Positions 15,211 to 19,853 of a stretch of 19,853 bases of DNA are shown here, piece by piece. The stretch covers positions 1 to 19,853 of the forward strand of contig JAOZNY010000028.1 of assembly GCA_029933565.1 (NCBI GenBank). Reading direction: 5' to 3'. The notes beneath the pieces were generated by a model. It worked only from the letters and a program-made list of their open reading frames with translations, made no database searches and had not been told where the DNA came from. This stretch comes from Bacteroidales bacterium. Its GTDB lineage: Bacteria; Bacteroidota; Bacteroidia; Bacteroidales; F082. Position 1 is the stretch's first letter; each line of letters starts with the position of its first letter. The translations under genes were made by a program, and so were the position numbers.

Positions 15211-15343
15211 TCCCCTACAGGGAAGCGAATTGTTTCTTTTAATCGTCTTGGTTACAATAAGGCATCCACTACGTGGAATTCGCTGTAGGCGATATATTAG
15301 TGTAGTAAAAAGATAGCCCCGTTTTTTTATACCTCGTAGAGGT
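15211..15343. repeat. Cluster of four short hairpins with TAC/GTA loops
   Basis: The gene-free stretch 15078-15490 (413 bp) contains four small inverted repeats: TCCC-CTACA-GGGA (15211-15223), TCCAC-TAC-GTGGA (15265-15277), TCGC-TGTAG-GCGA (15280-15292) and ACCTC-GTA-GAGGT (15331-15343). Stem sequences differ, but every loop holds TAC or GTA. GGTTACAATAA (15250-15260) and GGTTACACATAA (15341-15352) are near direct repeats beside them. A run AGCCCCGTTTTTTTAT (15315-15330) may be a decayed fifth unit. The same loop with different stems suggests compensating changes in a repeat family. It is not CRISPR, as the spacing and repeats are irregular. Confidence 0.65.
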
Positions 15344-15422
15344 TACACATAAACAGCCTTACAATGAATTTCAGATGTTTTTAGCGGACAATAGTGACAT
15401 ATTTTCAAACCTTTTTTACATC

Positions 15423-15467
15423 AGTAATCATTAAATTTGGTTTTTGATTACTTTTTTTGTATTTTTA
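15423..15467 (+). promoter_or_regulatory. Promoter of the lipoprotein-DUF5723 operon with overlapping palindrome
   Basis: TTTG (15436-15439), a 20-nt spacer and TATTTTTA (15460-15467, seven of eight to TAnnTTTG) predict a start near 15473, 18 nt before ATG 15491. A perfect 8-bp inverted repeat, AGTAATCA (15423-15430) and TGATTACT (15445-15452), brackets the -33 box with a 14-nt gap and could be an operator. Confidence 0.45.
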
Positions 15468-15490
15468 CGCTTCTCAAGCAAAACAAACAA

Positions 15491-17536
15491 ATGAAACCAA
15501 GACATCTTACAATTACCATCCTTATTAGTATATTTATATTTGGAACTTATTCGTGTAAAAAGGAATTCAATAAGATATCTACTTCCGATTGGAAGCCGGA
15601 AGTTGCTGCCCCATTTATTCATACAACAATAGTACTTAACGATTTATTTACCAACGACACAAACCTAATTACTCAACCCGATAGTAGTTTGATATATATT
15701 TATTACAAAGATTCTGTTTTTAATACTTCGGCAGATACTCTTTTAGATATTGAAGATGATATTATTAAAGAACAAAATTTCTCATTGGGAGAACTATTTA
15801 TGCCCTCTTTTGCTCTTGAATCTGAATTTACCCTATATGATATTTTACCATTTTTAGATCAAAACGTACGCGACTCTCTTATTAAATATAATGGCGCTGA
15901 GAACTATTTTCCACCATTTCAATTACTGGAAGAGGTTACGCTTGAGTCAGAAGCAATTGAAGAGTACATTGAACTTACATTTTCAAGAGGGAAATTGTTT
16001 GTTGACATTAATAATAGTTTGCCTGTTTCTATCCTAAACATTGATTTTAATGTTCTAGATATTAGCAATAATTATATAATTAAGAATATAAATATTGCAG
16101 AACTACTCCCAAATGAACAATACACTGATTCAATCGATATTACAGGTCTTACTTTAGGAAATGAGTTTGGTTTTACAATTAACAGTTTTGAGAGCGGAGG
16201 TAGTTTTCCCGATAAGGTTTATATTGATTTGAATGAAGGAATGATGTTTGGACTTGATGCTAGGAACCTGAGAATTATTAGTGGTAAAGCAAAAATAACT
16301 GAGCAAATAATGTATGCCGAAACCAGTTGGATCGAATTTCCGGTTGCCCCCAAACAATTACATAATATTCTATTCTCAGAAGGCATTTTCACTTACAACC
16401 TTAATTCCGAATTAAATGTTGCAATTAATGTAAGTCTTAATTTGCCGGAATCAGAAATTAACAATAACATTCCAGGTCATGATTTTGAGCTTTTAGCTGA
16501 AGGAATAGTAAATGAGCAATGGAATATTAGTGGTATGTATACTAACCTTACTGCCGGCCCTGTAAAAGCCTATAACCAAATGCCTATTGAAATGGAGATA
16601 GTAATACTACCCACAGATTACATTGTAGAATTCGATTCGTCGGACAAGGTAAATGGATTTTTTGCAATGGAAGATCTAAATATTGGTTATACCGATGGCT
16701 ATTTTGGTAAACAACAAATTAATATTACAAATGATACTTTCAATCTCAATTTAGATTTTTTAAAACGACTTGAAGGAGAACTGATTTTGCAAAATCCAAG
16801 TATGAAAATTGACTATGTAAATAGCATTGGAGTACCCATGAGGATAAAAACAGATTTTTTTGGTTTAAACAGCAAAACAGGACAATCACAATATCTTGAA
16901 TTCGACTCAATCGACGTAAACATACCTGGCATTAATGGAGAATGGGTAACTGGCGAAGAAATGTTAGACAAAACCAATTCAACAATTGTTGACTTTCTGA
17001 GTATTCGACCTGATAAACTTATTTATTTCGGTGGTGGCTTTACAAATCCTGATGAAAGCATGTGGAATTTTGTAAATAACGAATCGAAACTTATAGGAAA
17101 TGTTGAATTGAAGATTCCGCTAATATTGCGTGCCGACCATTTAAGTTTCTCAGATACCTTAGGGTTTTCAGGGTCTTCTGAGGGTTTTCCTCTTCAGGAA
17201 GGGTTGATGCAACTCAATATTACAAACGGTTTCCCTTTCGATTTAACAATGAAAATGATACTCGTTGACTCTTTGAGTGGTAATGTGCTCGACCAAATTA
17301 CTTTCGACGATATTGCCTCGGCATTGGTTGATGGCGAAGGAAAAGTAACAGAAAGTGTATTGAGTGAAATAATTGTTGAGTTTGATGAAGAATTTCTGGA
17401 AAATATGAGAATATCAAATACTGCTTTTCTGGAAGTTGAAACCAGTTCTTTTGGAAATGGAGAAGTTCCTGTTGTTCTGTATTCAGATTATAAAATTGAT
17501 ATTGCAATAGGTTTTTTGGCAAAAATAAGTCCATAA
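15491..17536 (+). CDS. Large lipoprotein of unknown function, operon partner of a DUF5723 protein
   Basis: The protein has 681 residues from ATG 15491; the frame is open 54 bp upstream, but MKPRHLT starts a clean lipoprotein signal (hydrophobic 6-18, lipobox TYSC, C22). The mature part is almost all predicted beta-strand, with no transmembrane segment. Motifs such as NNSLPVSILNIDFNV (about 178-192), NPSMKIDYVNSIGVPMRI (about 434-451) and NITNGFPFDLTMKMILVD (near 578-595) recall LEA-2-like strands, in which an N-x-x-P-[VIL] step precedes a beta-sandwich; this is only a resemblance and I cannot name a family. It should sit in the outer membrane, facing the periplasm or the surface. The DUF5723 barrel gene starts 12 bp after its stop, so the two are very likely co-transcribed and may work as a pair. 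Confidence 0.88.
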   Translation: MKPRHLTITILISIFIFGTYSCKKEFNKISTSDWKPEVAAPFIHTTIVLNDLFTNDTNLITQPDSSLIYIYYKDSVFNTSADTLLDIEDDIIKEQNFSLGELFMPSFALESEFTLYDILPFLDQNVRDSLIKYNGAENYFPPFQLLEEVTLESEAIEEYIELTFSRGKLFVDINNSLPVSILNIDFNVLDISNNYIIKNINIAELLPNEQYTDSIDITGLTLGNEFGFTINSFESGGSFPDKVYIDLNEGMMFGLDARNLRIISGKAKITEQIMYAETSWIEFPVAPKQLHNILFSEGIFTYNLNSELNVAINVSLNLPESEINNNIPGHDFELLAEGIVNEQWNISGMYTNLTAGPVKAYNQMPIEMEIVILPTDYIVEFDSSDKVNGFFAMEDLNIGYTDGYFGKQQINITNDTFNLNLDFLKRLEGELILQNPSMKIDYVNSIGVPMRIKTDFFGLNSKTGQSQYLEFDSIDVNIPGINGEWVTGEEMLDKTNSTIVDFLSIRPDKLIYFGGGFTNPDESMWNFVNNESKLIGNVELKIPLILRADHLSFSDTLGFSGSSEGFPLQEGLMQLNITNGFPFDLTMKMILVDSLSGNVLDQITFDDIASALVDGEGKVTESVLSEIIVEFDEEFLENMRISNTAFLEVETSSFGNGEVPVVLYSDYKIDIAIGFLAKISP

Positions 17537-17548
17537 GTTTATGTAAAA

Positions 17549-18925
17549 ATGAAATTTATAAATAAAATATTTGTTACTATTTTATTCTGCTTTGTGGTTT
17601 TAACTGCAGAAGCCCAATCGGATATGGGACTTTACGGCTTAAGTATTGTACCACAGAGCAATTTTAGCAATCCTGCTTTTATGCCCGAAGGAAAAACAGT
17701 TATTGGAATCCCTTTTATTTCTTCAATTTCCAATTCAACCTACAGCAGCAGTTTTACATTTAATGATATTTTCTCAGAAAAAGATGGAAGTGATTCACTT
17801 TACCTTAATCTAACCGATTTAGCATCAAAAACTACAAGCAATAATTATGTAACCGAGTATTTTGAAAACGATATTATTTATCTGGGTTTTAAAATTAAAG
17901 AGAAGAATTATTTAAATGTTGGTATTAGAAATCGACTTTATTCAAGGGCTATTTATTCAACCGACCTTGTAAAACTGCTTTGGAATGGAAATGCAAACTA
18001 CATTGGTCAGCAACTAAATCTAAGCAATACATTTATAAATCACGACCATTTTATTTCCTACTATGTAGGTTATAGTTTTATGGTTGGAGAAAAAATTAAG
18101 TTGGGAGTTAGAGCAAATCTCAATCAAGGACTTTCATCTATTCAAACAGCCGAGAACCAAATATTAATGGAAACAGCATCTCACGATCAAAATGTTTTTG
18201 TTGTAAATGCAAATACCATGTTTACTGTAAACACATCGGGCATGGCAACTGACTCAACTGAACCCGACAAAACAGCAAGCGAATACATTTTCAATTTTCA
18301 AAACATTGGCTTTTCAGTAGATTTTGGTGCTGATTTTACAGTTTCGGAAAGGATAAAACTAAACTTTAGTGTTGTTGATTTGGGATTTATTAATTGGAAA
18401 TCGGGATTAAAATCATACGAAAGCAAATCCGACAACATTGAATTCTCAGGCATTTATGCAGATATTAGTACGACAGAAGACCTTTTTACAGCCTATGCTG
18501 ATTCTTTAATTGAACTAATTGAAATTAATGAATTTGAGCAAAATTTTAAAACCAGGTTACCAACAAGAGTTTTTGCAGGCATCGAATATTACGGATTAGA
18601 TAAAAGTAATCGGTTTAGTGCAGTTTTATCAGGCACCTTTCTTAAAAATAATTTTTCGCCGGCAGTTTCAGTTGGCTACGACAAAACCGTTTCAGAACAT
18701 TTTACTTTTAAGGTTACATATTCATACTTGAAGTATGCTCCGGTAAATTTTGGTGCCGGCTTTGTGCTTAATTTTAGCCCGGTTCAATTTTACTTAATTA
18801 CTGATAATATTGTTTCAGCATTTAACTGGAGCAGTCAGAAATACATCAACTTCCGCTTTGGTATTAATTTGATTTTCAATAAAAAGTCAGGAATAAAAAA
18901 AGGAGAACCCATTCTCAATAAGTAA
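17549..18925 (+). CDS. DUF5723-family outer-membrane protein
   Basis: The protein has 458 residues. The signal peptide (1-22) ends LTAEA, with Q23 after cleavage. The mature N-terminus MGLYGLSIVPQSNFSNPAFMP (26-46), then IGIPFISSISN and FTFNDIF, matches what I recall of DUF5723 proteins, which open with a PQ-x-x-x-NPA-x-x-P segment and a sequence GLPVLSN-like strand. The rest alternates polar and hydrophobic residues in amphipathic strands (such as HFISYYVGYSFMVGEKIKLGVRANL), as expected for a beta-barrel related in layout to the PorV/FadL group. It ends in a basic tail rather than an aromatic residue. It is translated with the preceding lipoprotein (12-bp gap), suggesting an outer-membrane lipoprotein/barrel pair. 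Function is unknown. The gene converges on the glucosaminidase gene across an octamer array. Confidence 0.82.
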   Translation: MKFINKIFVTILFCFVVLTAEAQSDMGLYGLSIVPQSNFSNPAFMPEGKTVIGIPFISSISNSTYSSSFTFNDIFSEKDGSDSLYLNLTDLASKTTSNNYVTEYFENDIIYLGFKIKEKNYLNVGIRNRLYSRAIYSTDLVKLLWNGNANYIGQQLNLSNTFINHDHFISYYVGYSFMVGEKIKLGVRANLNQGLSSIQTAENQILMETASHDQNVFVVNANTMFTVNTSGMATDSTEPDKTASEYIFNFQNIGFSVDFGADFTVSERIKLNFSVVDLGFINWKSGLKSYESKSDNIEFSGIYADISTTEDLFTAYADSLIELIEINEFEQNFKTRLPTRVFAGIEYYGLDKSNRFSAVLSGTFLKNNFSPAVSVGYDKTVSEHFTFKVTYSYLKYAPVNFGAGFVLNFSPVQFYLITDNIVSAFNWSSQKYINFRFGINLIFNKKSGIKKGEPILNK

Positions 18926-18949
18926 CAACCACTCAACCACCCAACCACT
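18926..18949 (-). repeat. 8-bp tandem array between convergent genes
   Basis: On the plus strand, three contiguous octamers, CAACCACT, CAACCACC and CAACCACT, fill exactly the 24 bp between the two stop codons. Read on the minus strand the unit is AGTGGTTG, matching the consensus of the array at 13003-13042. Degenerate copies seem to continue to about 18962, inside the last codons of the glucosaminidase gene. Confidence 0.7.
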
Positions 18950-19853
18950 TCACCTCAACCTAAGCACCTTCCCTGTTTCAGGCTGCACTCCGTTAGGCAT
19001 TTTATTCATTTTATAAAGGTTTTTAAGTTTTATCCCATAAGCATGCGAAATCAATCTCATGTTATCACCCTGCTTTACGGTGTAGTTTTTATACTCCTTA
19101 TCTGCCTTACGTCTTTTCTTTTCAAGATAAACCCTTTCACCAACCTGAAGAATATGCTTTTTATCAACTTCGTTATACTTAAACAACTGCCATGCGTAAA
19201 TTTCAAACTCTTCAGCAATTCCAAAAAATGTGTCACCCTTTTCAATAAGAATCAATTTCTTTTTATTGTTCTCATACACCTGACGGCCTTTACTGCTTAC
19301 ATAAACTTTTTTATAACTGCTAATGGCAGGAAATGCCGCTGATTCAACAATGATAGATTTATCTTCTTTCTTAGTTCTGTTTTTTCCTCCACCTTTCTGA
19401 TCGTATTTCTGAAGTTCGTATTTTTCAATTATCCTTATTAAAAGCTGAGGATATTTAGGGTTAGTGGCATAACCTGCCTTTTTGAGACCATGAGCCCAAC
19501 TTTTATAATCAGTGGTTTTATACTCAAAAAGAAATGAATATCTCCCTCTTTGGGTCAGGAATTTTGAATGGTCGCTATATGAATCTTCTGCCTTTTTATA
19601 CTTCCTAAAGCATTCATGCTCTGCATCATCGTCTTCATAAATTTTCTGTCCTTTCCAGTCTTTATGACATTTAATACCAAAATGGTTATTACCTTTGGTT
19701 GCTAAACGGCTGTTTCCACTTCCCGACTCTAAAACCCCCTGAGCCAAAGTTATTGAAGCAGGTATTTTATACTCTTTCATTTTCTTAATTGCAATATCCT
19801 TATAAGTATTAATATACTCTTCTGTAGTCATTCTTTTCTGGCCCATGGCCGAA
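18950..19853 (-). CDS. Glucosaminidase-domain peptidoglycan hydrolase with two LysM domains (5' end off the right edge)
   Basis: An ATG at 19846 gives 298 residues, but the frame stays open to the window edge (...SAMGQKRM) and no signal peptide lies inside, so the true start and export signal are probably outside. Numbering here is from that ATG. Residues about 8-150 form a FlgJ/LytD-type glucosaminidase domain: ITLAQGVLESGSGNSRLA contains the catalytic Glu E40, followed by NNHFGIKC, YKKAEDSYSDHSKFL and YATNPKYPQLLIRII. It should cleave GlcNAc-beta-1,4-MurNAc bonds in peptidoglycan. A Lys-rich linker leads to LysM 1 (about 199-242, EKGDTFFGIAEEF) and LysM 2 (about 254-297, VKQGDNMRLISHAYGI), which bind the glycan. 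This architecture is common in Bacteroidota. It is a cell-wall remodelling enzyme, probably periplasmic. Confidence 0.93.
   Translation of the reverse strand, partial: SAMGQKRMTTEEYINTYKDIAIKKMKEYKIPASITLAQGVLESGSGNSRLATKGNNHFGIKCHKDWKGQKIYEDDDAEHECFRKYKKAEDSYSDHSKFLTQRGRYSFLFEYKTTDYKSWAHGLKKAGYATNPKYPQLLIRIIEKYELQKYDQKGGGKNRTKKEDKSIIVESAAFPAISSYKKVYVSSKGRQVYENNKKKLILIEKGDTFFGIAEEFEIYAWQLFKYNEVDKKHILQVGERVYLEKKRRKADKEYKNYTVKQGDNMRLISHAYGIKLKNLYKMNKMPNGVQPETGKVLRLR

Noticed and set aside
15211..15343. CRISPR array or tRNA cluster in the large intergenic region
   Set aside because: Repeats differ in stem sequence and spacing, no spacers of constant length exist, and no cloverleaf could be built.

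Overview
The window looks like a piece of a Bacteroidota chromosome, most likely from the Bacteroidales/Marinilabiliales side, though the exact clade is my inference. The evidence is two secreted proteases with PKD domains and C-terminal type IX secretion (T9SS) sorting domains, a DUF5723-type outer-membrane barrel, SPII lipoproteins, low GC, little sign of Shine-Dalgarno sequences, and several copies of the Bacteroidota -7 promoter box TAnnTTTG upstream of genes.

Left part (1-6607): a MazG-like nucleotide pyrophosphohydrolase (cut by the left edge) diverges from a THUMP-type rRNA methyltransferase whose tail is built of 9-residue Gly/Arg/Lys repeats. A minus-strand block follows. Reading from its promoter side, this is a membrane-anchored triple helix-hairpin-helix protein, a POT-type (peptide) MFS transporter, a frameshifted REP-associated tyrosine transposase (RAYT) and an M20-family dipeptidase with its own promoter and terminator.

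Middle part (6608-13114): on the plus strand lie an AGCS sodium:amino-acid symporter and two tandem paralogous secreted trypsin-like proteases (three PKD domains versus one). The proteases are separated by a strong terminator and an 88-bp inverted-repeat element that encloses a REP-like GGGGTGTGT palindrome. Together with the transporter and dipeptidase, these genes could form a route from protein to peptide to amino acid: secreted endoproteases, peptide import, intracellular dipeptide cleavage and amino-acid symport. That link is inferred from gene content; no common regulation is visible.

Right part (13115-19853): a small lipoprotein of unknown function converges with a GT4 glycosyltransferase. 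A 413-bp intergenic region holds a cluster of small hairpins with TAC/GTA in their loops and a promoter overlapped by an 8-bp palindrome. Next come a two-gene operon of a large lipoprotein and a DUF5723 outer-membrane protein, and a converging LysM-glucosaminidase whose 5' end lies beyond the right edge.

I saw no tRNA, rRNA, CRISPR array, phage or defence module. The most interesting non-coding items are the inverted-repeat element at 11001-11088, the hairpin cluster at 15211-15343, and two degenerate 8-bp tandem arrays (13003-13042 and 18926-18949). The most interesting coding items are the RAYT inactivated by one homopolymer base and the lipoprotein/DUF5723 pair.
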